Shown piece after piece: positions 16,357 through 23,505 of a stretch of 32,688 nucleotides of DNA. Position 1 is the first letter of the stretch. Every line of letters starts with the position of its first letter. The position numbers and the translations under genes were made by a program. Below the pieces are notes generated by a model that was given only the letters and a program-made list of their open reading frames with translations, made no database searches and was not told where the DNA came from. Source of the DNA: Eubacterium sp. (GTDB lineage: Bacteria > Bacillota > Clostridia > Oscillospirales > Acutalibacteraceae); assembly GCA_017886765.1 (NCBI GenBank), contig JAGHJI010000028.1:1-32688 (forward strand), written 5' to 3'.

Positions 16357-16979
16357 TACGCATATACCTCCTCAATCTTCTTGGCTGCGTCCTTGAGAAC
16401 AACAAAGGAGTCACAGTTGAGAATATCATAAACACAAAGTGTATTTACCGTAACTACCTTTACGCCCTCAATATTGCGAGCGCTTTTGTAAATCTTCTCA
16501 TCGCTTTCTGCTGTAACGATAAGTGTTTTCTTAGCTGTTTTCAGCTTTGTGAGCATTTCAACAACGGCCTTTGTCTTGATTTCCTCAAGCTCCACCTTGT
16601 TGATGACCATCATTTCATCTGCGGCAACCTTGCTTGAAAGGGCGGACTTCATAGCGAGTCTCTTTACCTTCTTATTAAGGTTTACCTTATACTTTCTTGG
16701 CTTGGGACCGAGGGCAATACCGCCGTGTGTCCACTGAGGGCTGCGTGTTGAACCCTGACGGGCACGGCCTGTGCCTTTCTGTCTCCAGGGCTTTGCACCG
16801 CCACCGCTTACTTCTGAACGAGTGAGAGTTGACTGTGTGCCCTGACGCTGATTAGCAAGATAGCTAACAACTGCAAGATGCATTGCTGATGTGTTCGGCT
16901 CAATACCGAAAACGGAATCAGCAAGTTCCAATTTTGAAGTTTTCTTACCTTCCTGGTTATAAACCTGAACCTGTGCCAT
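16356..16979 (-). CDS. rplD: Large-subunit ribosomal protein uL4
   Basis: 207 residues. uL4 has a globular domain on the 50S surface and a long arm in the exit tunnel; 'GGGAKPWRQKGTGRARQGS' (about 64-82) is the arm tip. In E. coli uL4 represses its own S10 operon by binding the leader; the long structured leader here makes that question relevant, although no E. coli-like site is recognisable. It follows rplC by 17 bases and overlaps rplW by one. Confidence 0.98.
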   Translation of the reverse strand: MAQVQVYNQEGKKTSKLELADSVFGIEPNTSAMHLAVVSYLANQRQGTQSTLTRSEVSGGGAKPWRQKGTGRARQGSTRSPQWTHGGIALGPKPRKYKVNLNKKVKRLAMKSALSSKVAADEMMVINKVELEEIKTKAVVEMLTKLKTAKKTLIVTAESDEKIYKSARNIEGVKVVTVNTLCVYDILNCDSFVVLKDAAKKIEEVYA

Positions 16980-16996
16980 TTTAATCTCTCCTTTCG

Positions 16997-17629
16997 TTAA
17001 GCTTTAACCGCGTCAGCGATAACAACAATTCCGCCCTTAGGACCGGGAATTGCACCCTTGATTGCGATAAGATTGTTTTCCGCGTCGACCTTAACAACCT
17101 TAAGATTCTGAACGGTTACGGTTTCACATCCGTAGTGACCCGCCATTTTCTTGCCCTTGAATACTCTTGAAGGGCTTGAACAAGCGCCGAGTGAACCGGC
17201 GTGACGGTGGTTAGGACCTGTACCGTGTGACATTCTGAGTCTGGAGAAGTTCCAGCGCTTGATGGCGCCTGAAGTTCCGTGACCCTTGCTTGTTCCCTTA
17301 ACATCTACGGTCTCGCCGACTTCAAAAATGTCAGCCTTGAGAATGTTGCCAACCTCAATACCCTCGATGCTGTCGAGACGGAATTCCTTTAATGTTTTTT
17401 TCGGAGCAACGTCTGCCTTATCAAAGTGACCTTTCATCGGCTTGTTTACACGGGATACCTTAACATCGCCGAAGCCGACCTGAACAGCCTCATAGCCGTC
17501 GTTGTCCATTGTCTTAATCTGTGTAACGGGGCATGGACCGGCTTCAACTACTGTAACGGGAATTACTTTTCCGTTTTCGTCAAAGACCTGGGTCATACCA
17601 ATCTTTTTACCGATAAGACCTTTTTTCAT
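16997..17629 (-). CDS. rplC: Large-subunit ribosomal protein uL3
   Basis: 210 residues. uL3 is an early assembly protein whose loops reach the peptidyl transferase centre. Seen are '[20 protein letters not shown]', '[19 protein letters not shown]' and '[13 protein letters not shown]'; the loop glutamine methylated in Proteobacteria is not marked here. It follows rpsJ by 58 bases with an AAAGGAGG site. Confidence 0.98.
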   Translation of the reverse strand: MKKGLIGKKIGMTQVFDENGKVIPVTVVEAGPCPVTQIKTMDNDGYEAVQVGFGDVKVSRVNKPMKGHFDKADVAPKKTLKEFRLDSIEGIEVGNILKADIFEVGETVDVKGTSKGHGTSGAIKRWNFSRLRMSHGTGPNHRHAGSLGACSSPSRVFKGKKMAGHYGCETVTVQNLKVVKVDAENNLIAIKGAIPGPKGGIVVIADAVKA

Positions 17630-17687
17630 TGTTTATTTCCTCCTTTTGGTTATTGGTTGAGTTTCCCCAACATGACCTCAGCCTTGA

Positions 17688-18002
17688 TTAGAGCTTGATC
17701 TCAATCTCTACACCGGCTGGGAGCTCAAGACTTGTCAGAGCCTCAACAGTCTTGTTTGAAGGTCTGAGAATGTCGATGAGTCTTTTGTGTGTTCTCTGTT
17801 CGAATTGCTCACGGCTGTCCTTATACTTATGAACAGCTCTGAGGATTGTTATTTTTTCAACTTCTGTGGGAAGAGGAATCGGTCCGCTTACCTGCGCGCC
17901 TGTTCTCTTCGCAGTCTCAACAATCTTCTCAGCGGCCTGATCAACAAGGCTGTGATCATAACCCTTGAGTCTGATTCGAATTTTAACTTTACTTGCTGCC
18001 AT
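17688..18002 (-). CDS. rpsJ: Small-subunit ribosomal protein uS10 / NusE
   Basis: 104 residues, full length. uS10 is in the 30S head and, as NusE, links NusG and NusB to transcription. '[21 protein letters not shown]' (in parts), '[16 protein letters not shown]' and '[16 protein letters not shown]' are conserved. The start at 18002 is set by AGGAGG about 8 bases upstream. The frame stays open another 46 codons upstream but lacks family similarity. It is the first gene of the superoperon, about 310 bases downstream of a near-consensus promoter. Confidence 0.98.
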   Translation of the reverse strand: MAASKVKIRIRLKGYDHSLVDQAAEKIVETAKRTGAQVSGPIPLPTEVEKITILRAVHKYKDSREQFEQRTHKRLIDILRPSNKTVEALTSLELPAGVEIEIKL

Positions 18003-18035
18003 TTTATTTCCTCCTGAAAAAATATGGTGCGAGCT

Positions 18036-18240
18036 CCGATAAGTTTCCACGCTACCGTGTGTTTCAACCCTCTCTGTAAATAAAGCCGAATGAATCAACA
18101 TTCGGGCATACAGACTCCAAGCACATATCAGCGTACGCAAGCCGCTGACAGCACAGTTACCTATCGGTGATTTTCGCCCGGTTTAAAATCGGACATACTC
18201 CGTGTGAATTACCGCCCTGGGTTATGACGCAACCTCACAC
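18036..18240 (-). promoter_or_regulatory. Structured 5' leader of the S10 operon (candidate regulatory RNA)
   Basis: The 500-base stretch 18003-18506 has no gene. Pairings seen, in plus coordinates: CCGATA 18036-18041 with TATCGG 18162-18167 closes a domain holding CACG/CGTG (18048-18051 with 18056-18059), CCGAATG/CATTCGG (18086-18092 with 18099-18105) and TCAGCG/CGCTGA (18128-18133 with 18143-18148). Nearer the promoter, GTGTGA (18202-18207) and GGTT (18220-18223) pair with the adjoining AACCTCACAC (18231-18240). On the transcript the CCGAATG hairpin is followed by CTTTATTT, a possible attenuator. No match to a named RNA family is recognised. Confidence 0.5.
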
Positions 18241-18283
18241 ATCAACGCATATCTTAAAATGTGAATAAAGCGCAGTATATATT

Positions 18284-18312
18284 AATATATATAATAATGC
18301 CCTTTTTCACAA
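18284..18312 (-). promoter_or_regulatory. Possible second S10-operon promoter
   Basis: On the minus strand, TTGTGA (18312-18307), 17 bases, TATATT (18289-18284). It overlaps the start region of the stronger upstream promoter and lies in an alternating AT stretch. Confidence 0.35.
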
Positions 18313-18320
18313 GCTCACTT

Positions 18321-18349
18321 ATTATATATTATAGAAGTACCGTTGTCAA
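18321..18349 (-). promoter_or_regulatory. Main S10-operon promoter, consensus sigma-A with A-tract upstream region
   Basis: On the minus strand, TTGACA (18349-18344), exactly 17 bases, TATAAT (18326-18321): both hexamers are consensus. Immediately upstream (about 18351-18385) are repeated A and T tracts resembling an UP element. The start site is expected near 18313. Confidence 0.93.
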
Positions 18350-18430
18350 GGCAAATTTTAAATTTTTTATAAATTTTTTCCTTGTGCAATTTTCACGAAT
18401 TTTTGAATTAAATTTCTGCAAAAATGCACA

Positions 18431-18481
18431 ATAAAAAATCTTGTGGAACAGGCATTAAAATTACGCTCTGTACCACAAGAT
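18431..18481 (-). terminator. Terminator after spo0A
   Basis: ATCTTGTGG-A-ACAG (18438-18451) pairs with CTGT-A-CCACAAGAT (18468-18481), with one A/A mismatch. On the minus strand it is followed by a run of T (complement of 18433-18438). It separates spo0A from the S10 operon. Confidence 0.85.
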
Positions 18482-18506
18482 ATAGGATCAGCATATTCAG
18501 ATGATT

Positions 18507-19277
18507 TTAAGCAGTCGTTTTTAAGGATAATTTCAGCTTATCCGCGATCATCGCGATAAACTCAGAATTTGTGGGCTTTCCTCTCTGGGACTGAATGGTA
18601 TAACCGAAATAGGAGGAAAGAACGTCAACATCGCCTCTGTCCCAGGCAACCTCAATGGCATGCCTGATTGCCCTTTCAACACGGGACGCCGTTGTGTTAT
18701 ACATTTTAGCTACTGTCGGGTAAAGGAGCTTCGTCACGGAACCGAGCATCTCACTGTCATTTATGGAAAGTTTAATGGCGGTCCTGAGATACTGGTACCC
18801 CTTGATATGTGCCGGAACACCGATCTGACGCATAATATCGGAAATTGTAATTTCAATATCGCCGTCATTGAGGGAATGCTCTTCCCTCTTTTTCTTTTCT
18901 GTTTTCCAGGAAGCAAGGCTTATCAGCCGGCGTGCCACGGATTTAGGCGTAACCGGTTTGATGAAATAATAGTTCGCTCCGGCTTTGATCATCTGCTCTT
19001 CAAAATCCTGGGAATCCACTGAGGAAATAACCGCAACAAGAGGCTTTTCATTCAGGGAACTGTTCATGTGCTCCAGAATCTCAATGGCGTCGCCGTTTGG
19101 CATAAACGCGTCCATAAGTACCACGTCAATATGCTGACTGTCGATTATGGACATCACTCTCAGGCCATCCTTAGCAGTCAGCACAACATCAAACCCCGCG
19201 TTTTTCAACTCCTTTTGACATTCTTTACCAAATTGTACCGAATCATCAGCAATCAATACTTTTAAATTGGTTTTCAT
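18507..19277 (-). CDS. spo0A: Sporulation master regulator Spo0A
   Basis: 256 residues. A receiver domain (about 5-120) has the acidic pair in 'IADDSVQFG', a phosphorylatable aspartate in '[12 protein letters not shown]' and the conserved lysine in 'YFIKPV'. The C-terminal DNA-binding domain (about 150-256) carries the recognition helix region '[21 protein letters not shown]' in adjoining parts and '[10 protein letters not shown]'. Phosphorylated Spo0A controls entry into sporulation. The ATG at 19277 follows AAGGAGGG; a reading to 19346 is not supported. spoIVB lies upstream, the conserved pairing of endospore formers. It has its own promoter and terminator. Confidence 0.98.
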   Translation of the reverse strand: MKTNLKVLIADDSVQFGKECQKELKNAGFDVVLTAKDGLRVMSIIDSQHIDVVLMDAFMPNGDAIEILEHMNSSLNEKPLVAVISSVDSQDFEEQMIKAGANYYFIKPVTPKSVARRLISLASWKTEKKKREEHSLNDGDIEITISDIMRQIGVPAHIKGYQYLRTAIKLSINDSEMLGSVTKLLYPTVAKMYNTTASRVERAIRHAIEVAWDRGDVDVLSSYFGYTIQSQRGKPTNSEFIAMIADKLKLSLKTTA

Positions 19278-19306
19278 AAAAACCCTCCTTTTTTTATTCC
19301 TTCCAC

Positions 19307-19335
19307 ATATTACCATTAATCTGTTGTAATTGCAA
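19307..19335 (-). promoter_or_regulatory. Candidate spo0A promoter
   Basis: On the minus strand, TTGCAA (19335-19330), 17 bases, TAATAT (19312-19307). No 0A-box (TGTCGAA) was seen nearby. Confidence 0.55.
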
Positions 19336-19421
19336 GTGATTTTCACATTTTTTTGTAATTAATTTTCACTTTTTTGATTATTCGTTTAAATGTGCAGGAT
19401 AAAAAATGAGGGTAAACAGCG

Positions 19422-20624
19422 CTATTTTAGCTCTTCCGACTGGTCCAGCATCTTTTCGGCGAAAATCGCGTAGCCTTTTTCAGGATTGTCCACAATCACA
19501 TGTGTTAACGCCCCTACAAGCATACCGTTTTGAATAATCGGCGAGCCGCTCATACCCTGAATGATTCCTCCTGTTTTTTCCAGAAGGTTTTTATCAGTAA
19601 CTTTTACGACAATATTTTTTTCATCATTATTTTCTCTGTAGGATATCCGGGTTATTTCCACGTCATAAAGCTGAGGGCCTTTTTCGTCCACGGTACAGAG
19701 GATCTGCGCACTTCCTTTTTCAACCTCCTGTGCCGTAGCCACTTTATACAAACGCTTGTCCGTAAGACTGCAGTCGTATTTTCCGTATATACCGCAGGTG
19801 CTGTTCACACTGAGCGTGCCGATAACCTCGTTGGTAAAATCGCAGCAAAGGGAACCTGCTTCACCGTTTGTACTCTTATATAGTTTTGTTACGTTTGCTT
19901 TAACCGCCTCACCGTTTAAAATCGGCATGATCTCATTTGTATCCACGTCGGTTATCGGATGTCCCAGAGCCGCCATGCTGCTGTTTTCAGAATTATAAAA
20001 CGTAATAGTGCCTATACCGGCAGTCGAATCTCTCACCCATATACCGACCTTGTATCTTCCTTCAGACTGCGAATATACCGGAGTCAGCGTGAAATTTTTG
20101 TAATTTCCGTTTCGTTTTACGGTTATTTCATAATCCTTGCCGTTATTGTCATTAAAGGTTTCCTCAACCTGTGTTGACGAGGTCATCTTTACATTATTTA
20201 TACTGACAATGATATCTCCCTTTTCAATACCGGCGTCCTTGGCGGGATTGCATTTTCCCTGATCTGTCACAACGTCCTTTGTTCCCACGACTATGACTCC
20301 GTCGGTGTACAGCTTGATACCGAAACTTTCTCCGCTTACATACACCCACTTCTCACTTTCCTGCGTGACCGATGCGGTTTTAACAGGAATCAGTCCCAGC
20401 AGTTTGATCTCGGTTTCAGACGGAGAAACACGGGTGTTATTCTGAAAATCCACCTGACTGCTTTCAGACATATCTACGGTATAAATATTGTTATAGCTTA
20501 TATTCCTTGAAGAATAGGTCGAAATGCGGTCAGGCAGACAATAATCGCCCAGACCGATTAAAGCGTAAATAAATACTAACAATACGGCTATACAGGCGTC
20601 CGCCGCCCTAATAAATTTTTTCAT
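19422..20624 (-). CDS. spoIVB: SpoIVB signalling peptidase
   Basis: 400 residues. SpoIVB is a secreted S55 serine peptidase made in the forespore that triggers pro-sigma-K processing in Bacillus. Seen are an N-terminal membrane anchor (about 9-26), a PDZ domain (about 100-180, with 'AGIEKGDIIVSINNV') and the peptidase domain with 'ALGHPITD' (histidine near 222) and 'IQGMSGSPIIQNG' (serine motif near 359-362). The ATG at 20624 is chosen because GGTGAT lies a few bases upstream; a GTG three codons earlier is also open. It lies upstream of spo0A with a 144-base gap. Confidence 0.95.
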   Translation of the reverse strand: MKKFIRAADACIAVLLVFIYALIGLGDYCLPDRISTYSSRNISYNNIYTVDMSESSQVDFQNNTRVSPSETEIKLLGLIPVKTASVTQESEKWVYVSGESFGIKLYTDGVIVVGTKDVVTDQGKCNPAKDAGIEKGDIIVSINNVKMTSSTQVEETFNDNNGKDYEITVKRNGNYKNFTLTPVYSQSEGRYKVGIWVRDSTAGIGTITFYNSENSSMAALGHPITDVDTNEIMPILNGEAVKANVTKLYKSTNGEAGSLCCDFTNEVIGTLSVNSTCGIYGKYDCSLTDKRLYKVATAQEVEKGSAQILCTVDEKGPQLYDVEITRISYRENNDEKNIVVKVTDKNLLEKTGGIIQGMSGSPIIQNGMLVGALTHVIVDNPEKGYAIFAEKMLDQSEELK

Positions 20625-20650
20625 TAAAATCACCGATTATAGTATTGACA

Positions 20651-20680
20651 AAAAAATAAGGACATCACAAAGATGTCCTT
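20651..20680 (-). terminator. Terminator after the DUF2130 gene
   Basis: Nine-bp stem AAGGACATC/GATGTCCTT (20658-20666 with 20672-20680), five-base loop. On the minus strand it is followed by ATTTTTTT. Confidence 0.9.
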
Positions 20681-20711
20681 GAAATTTTATTTCATTTTTT
20701 GTTAAATAATT

Positions 20712-22013
20712 TCATTCATCGTCATTTTTCTTTAATGCTTCAAATTTGGCCGCCATGGTAGGATTGCCTTTTGTTAATTTTTTTATGGATATATCCTCAA
20801 TTTTATTATTTGCCACTCTCAAATGACTATCAGATTTTGTTAAATTCTCTCTAATTTTCCTAAGGTGCTCTATGGATTTATCTATTTCTTTAATCGCATC
20901 ATTAAATCGGTTGTGCGCGTTTTCATAATTTTTTGAAAAGCTGTCTTTAAAATCCATAAGATTTTGTTCAAAATTGGTAATATCAATATTCTGATTACGA
21001 ACAATAGAAAGTTCTCTTTTATATTCCATTGAATTTAAGGCAGCGTTGCGCAAAACAGTTATGATAGGAATAAAAAACTGCGGTCTGATGACATACATTT
21101 TAGGATACCGATAAGATACGTCAACAATTCCCGTATTGTACAATTCACTGTCAGGTTCAAGCATAGAAACTAAAACCGCATATTCGCAGTTTTTATCATT
21201 CCTATCTTTATCAAGCTTTTTGAAAAAATCTTCATTTTTCTTTTTTGTTGCTGTTTCATCCTGTTGATTTTTCATTTCAAACATGATGGAAACGATTTCA
21301 TTATTCTCTCCATCATAATCTCTGAATATGTAATCGCCTTTACTACCGCTTGAAATATCATTATCTTTTTCAAAATATGAATTTTGAAAAGCAGTCGCAC
21401 GTAATTTATCAAACTCAACTTGGCAATGCTGCTCAAGGCTTTCCCCTAATAACTTAGTGGACTGCCTTTGTTTGAAATCCTTATATCTCTCTATTTCTTC
21501 ATCTTTAAATCTTAATTGCTCTTCATATTTTTGTTTTAATGCCTGCTCATTAAATTCTTGCGTCTTCTTCTGCGAGTCCAGCTGATTAATATAATGATCT
21601 TTTTCTTTTTCAATTTTACTGACAGCTGTTTCTACAGCTAATTTTTGCTCTGTTTCAGCATTTTTTAGTTTTTGCTCCAACTCTTTTATTATGGTTTCTT
21701 TTTGCGCAATAATTTCCTTGGATTTATGTTCCTCATTTGCTACAGCAAGTTGCTGTTCAGTTTTCGCGTTTTCAAGTTTCTGTTCTAATTCCTTTATTTT
21801 AGCTTCCCTTTCAGCAATATCATTTTTTGCTTTTTCTTTTTCTTCTAATTTGGCAATCTGAACAGCATCATTCTTTTCAATATTAAAACTTTTCAGCTTT
21901 TCATCTAATTCCTTTTTAAACTCAGAATTGCGCACCTGAGCCAATATTTCAGTATATCCTGATTCATCAACTTGAAAAACTTCTCCACAATTTGGACATT
22001 TAATTTCCGGCAT
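20712..22013 (-). CDS. DUF2130 protein: zinc-knuckle N-terminus, coiled coil, PD-(D/E)XK-like domain
   Basis: 433 residues. The N-terminus has one CPNCG motif (C6, C9). Residues about 25-190 are a charged coiled coil. Residues about 185-330 match DUF2130, a family with a predicted nuclease-type fold: 'SKGDYIF' (D227) and 'MFEMKNQ' (E246, K248) give the D...ExK pattern. The catalytic role is inference. A 20-residue coiled-coil segment starting IKELEQKL is repeated with a 36-residue period (about 73 and 109). The ATG at 22013 follows AAGGAG; the longer reading to 22067 does not. It is AT-richer than its neighbours and divergent from a small HTH gene, suggesting a transferred cassette. The cellular job is unknown; DNA repair, restriction or defence are possible. 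Confidence 0.85.
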   Translation of the reverse strand: MPEIKCPNCGEVFQVDESGYTEILAQVRNSEFKKELDEKLKSFNIEKNDAVQIAKLEEKEKAKNDIAEREAKIKELEQKLENAKTEQQLAVANEEHKSKEIIAQKETIIKELEQKLKNAETEQKLAVETAVSKIEKEKDHYINQLDSQKKTQEFNEQALKQKYEEQLRFKDEEIERYKDFKQRQSTKLLGESLEQHCQVEFDKLRATAFQNSYFEKDNDISSGSKGDYIFRDYDGENNEIVSIMFEMKNQQDETATKKKNEDFFKKLDKDRNDKNCEYAVLVSMLEPDSELYNTGIVDVSYRYPKMYVIRPQFFIPIITVLRNAALNSMEYKRELSIVRNQNIDITNFEQNLMDFKDSFSKNYENAHNRFNDAIKEIDKSIEHLRKIRENLTKSDSHLRVANNKIEDISIKKLTKGNPTMAAKFEALKKNDDE

Positions 22014-22075
22014 AATAGAACTCCTTATATTTAAAATTATTATGTGAACATGTGCCCACCTAATCACAATTTAAT

Positions 22076-22119
22076 TATAGCATAATAAAATTAAAAAGTA
22101 AAGGAATAATTATGCTATA
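22076..22119. promoter_or_regulatory. Eleven-bp inverted repeat enclosing the ribosome site of the small HTH gene
   Basis: TATAGCATAAT (22076-22086) and ATTATGCTATA (22109-22119) are perfect reverse complements separated by 22 bases that include AAAGGA. The second arm ends on the A of the ATG. Arm starts are 33 bp apart, about three helical turns. It could be a paired operator, or an RNA hairpin around the start. Confidence 0.6.
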
Positions 22120-22361
22120 TGGGAAAAATAAAATACCAGACTAAAAATGTTATAAAAGATAACATCGGTAATAATATTGTAAAAATAAGAAAAGAAAAGG
22201 GTATCAGTCAATCCATGCTGGTAGCAAAACTAAATATCATAGGCTGTACCGTAGACAGATACGCTGTTTCTTCAATAGAGAATAATCATTCCTGTGACAT
22301 TAATTTACTTGCAGATATTAAAGAAGTATTAGGCTGTACGTGGAACGATTTATTAAAATGA
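22119..22361 (+). CDS. Small XRE-family HTH protein
   Basis: 80 residues, almost entirely a Cro/C1-type HTH (about 16-78). 'IGNNIVKIRKEKGISQSMLVAKLN' in parts gives helices one to two, then 'VDRYAVSSIENNH' and 'INLLADIKEVLGCTWNDLL'. There is no effector domain, so it resembles a phage-type repressor or a restriction-modification controller protein. The AAAGGA ribosome site is about 13 bases before the ATG, longer than usual. It is divergent from the DUF2130 gene with a 105-base shared upstream region, and equally AT-rich. Autoregulation through the enclosing inverted repeat is plausible but unproven. Confidence 0.82.
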   Translation: MGKIKYQTKNVIKDNIGNNIVKIRKEKGISQSMLVAKLNIIGCTVDRYAVSSIENNHSCDINLLADIKEVLGCTWNDLLK

Positions 22362-22406
22362 AAAAAAGAGAGACTTGTTTATTGAATAAGCAAGTCTCTC
22401 TTTTTT
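22362..22406. terminator. Bidirectional terminator between the HTH gene and pfkA
   Basis: A near-perfect stem of about 21 pairs (22362-22382 with 22386-22406), closed by a TGA loop and flanked by A and T runs, stops convergent transcription from both sides. It overlaps the last base of the HTH gene's stop. Confidence 0.95.
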
Positions 22407-22413
22407 ATGTATC

Positions 22414-23379
22414 TTAAATAGAAACCTCATGTGCAATATTATAAAGCTCCATATCAATGCTCTTGGTCATATTCAGCGCTTCAAAGATATCGTAGTCAAC
22501 CACATCCTCTTTCTGAGCGGCTACAACACGATTTCCTATATTATTCATAAGAAGTTTAACAGCATAATTTCCCATACGGGTTGCCATTACCCTGTCTTTA
22601 ACAGTGGGAGAACCGCCCCTCTGCGTATGTCCCAGAACGGTAGAGCGTGACTCGACGCCTGTTTTCTTCTGAATCTCTTTCGCAAGCTCTGCCACATCAA
22701 CGTCACAGCCCTCGGCAACAATAATGATAAAATGCTTTTTGTCCGTTCTCTGCGTTTTTTTCATTCTCTGAATGACATGTTTTTCAATATCAAAAGGCAC
22801 TTCCGGAATAAGAATAGAAGTCGCGCCGCAGGCAATACCGGAATTCAGCGCAAGATAGCCGGCTCTCCTGCCCATAACCTCAATAACCGAGCATCTGTCA
22901 TGGGACTCGGCAGTATCACGCAGGCGGTCAACCATCTCCATAATCGTATTCAGACAGGTATCATAGCCTATTGTATAATCACAGCAGGCAATATCATTAT
23001 CAATCGTACCCGGTATGCCAACGCAGGGAATGCCTCTTTCAGAAAGATCCCTGGCGCCTCTGAAGGAACCGTCGCCGCCGATAACAACAACGCCCTCAAT
23101 ACCCCATTCCTGGCAGGTACGCACAGCCTTGCGCATACCTTCCTCTGTGGCAAATTCAACCGAACGGGCGGAGTAAAGGATCGTACCGCCCCTGTTTATG
23201 ATATCAGAAACGGAACGAAGATCCATTTCAACAAAATCGCCGTTGATAAGTCCGTTATATCCGCGGATTACACCGTATACTTTCAAACCGTTTTCACAAG
23301 CGGTACGCACAACTGCTCTGACAGCCGCATTCATACCCGGCGCGTCGCCGCCGCTTGTCAATACTGCAATCGTTTTCAT
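22414..23379 (-). CDS. pfkA: ATP-dependent 6-phosphofructokinase
   Basis: 321 residues. It phosphorylates fructose 6-phosphate to fructose 1,6-bisphosphate, the committed step of glycolysis. Seen are 'LTSGGDAPGMNAAVRA' (ATP site), 'GGDGSFRGA' (about 102-110), the catalytic 'PGTIDNDI' and 'EVMGRRAGYLA'. Length fits the short bacterial allosteric enzyme. The usual 'SARCPEF' reads 'SARSVEF', a variant near the effector region. It has its own near-consensus promoter in the 126-base spacer after dnaE and ends in a strong terminator. Pyruvate kinase, often paired with it, is absent. Confidence 0.97.
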   Translation of the reverse strand: MKTIAVLTSGGDAPGMNAAVRAVVRTACENGLKVYGVIRGYNGLINGDFVEMDLRSVSDIINRGGTILYSARSVEFATEEGMRKAVRTCQEWGIEGVVVIGGDGSFRGARDLSERGIPCVGIPGTIDNDIACCDYTIGYDTCLNTIMEMVDRLRDTAESHDRCSVIEVMGRRAGYLALNSGIACGATSILIPEVPFDIEKHVIQRMKKTQRTDKKHFIIIVAEGCDVDVAELAKEIQKKTGVESRSTVLGHTQRGGSPTVKDRVMATRMGNYAVKLLMNNIGNRVVAAQKEDVVDYDIFEALNMTKSIDMELYNIAHEVSI

Positions 23380-23423
23380 AATTCAGTATCCTCCTAATTT
23401 AACAATGTTAATATAGCAAATAC

Positions 23424-23452
23424 ATTTTAATATCAGTTAATAAAAATGTCAA
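23424..23452 (-). promoter_or_regulatory. pfkA promoter, near-consensus sigma-A
   Basis: On the minus strand, TTGACA (23452-23447), 17 bases, TAAAAT (23429-23424). The start site is expected about 37 bases before the pfkA ATG. No obvious catabolite-responsive element was seen beside it. Confidence 0.88.
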
Positions 23453-23505
23453 GTATCGACTTTTTTATTCAGCATTTTGTAATAAAACCGTTGTAAATCA
23501 CAGTT

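Noticed and set aside
18003-18140. An in-frame N-terminal extension of rpsJ by 46 codons from a TTG.
   Set aside because: The extension covers the rpsJ ribosome site and structured leader, and uS10 is full length from 18002.
20636-20641. TATAAT just before spoIVB as its -10 element.
   Set aside because: It is too close to the start codon for a leader with a ribosome site, and no -35 lies 16-18 bases upstream. A forespore sigma-factor promoter could not be identified either.
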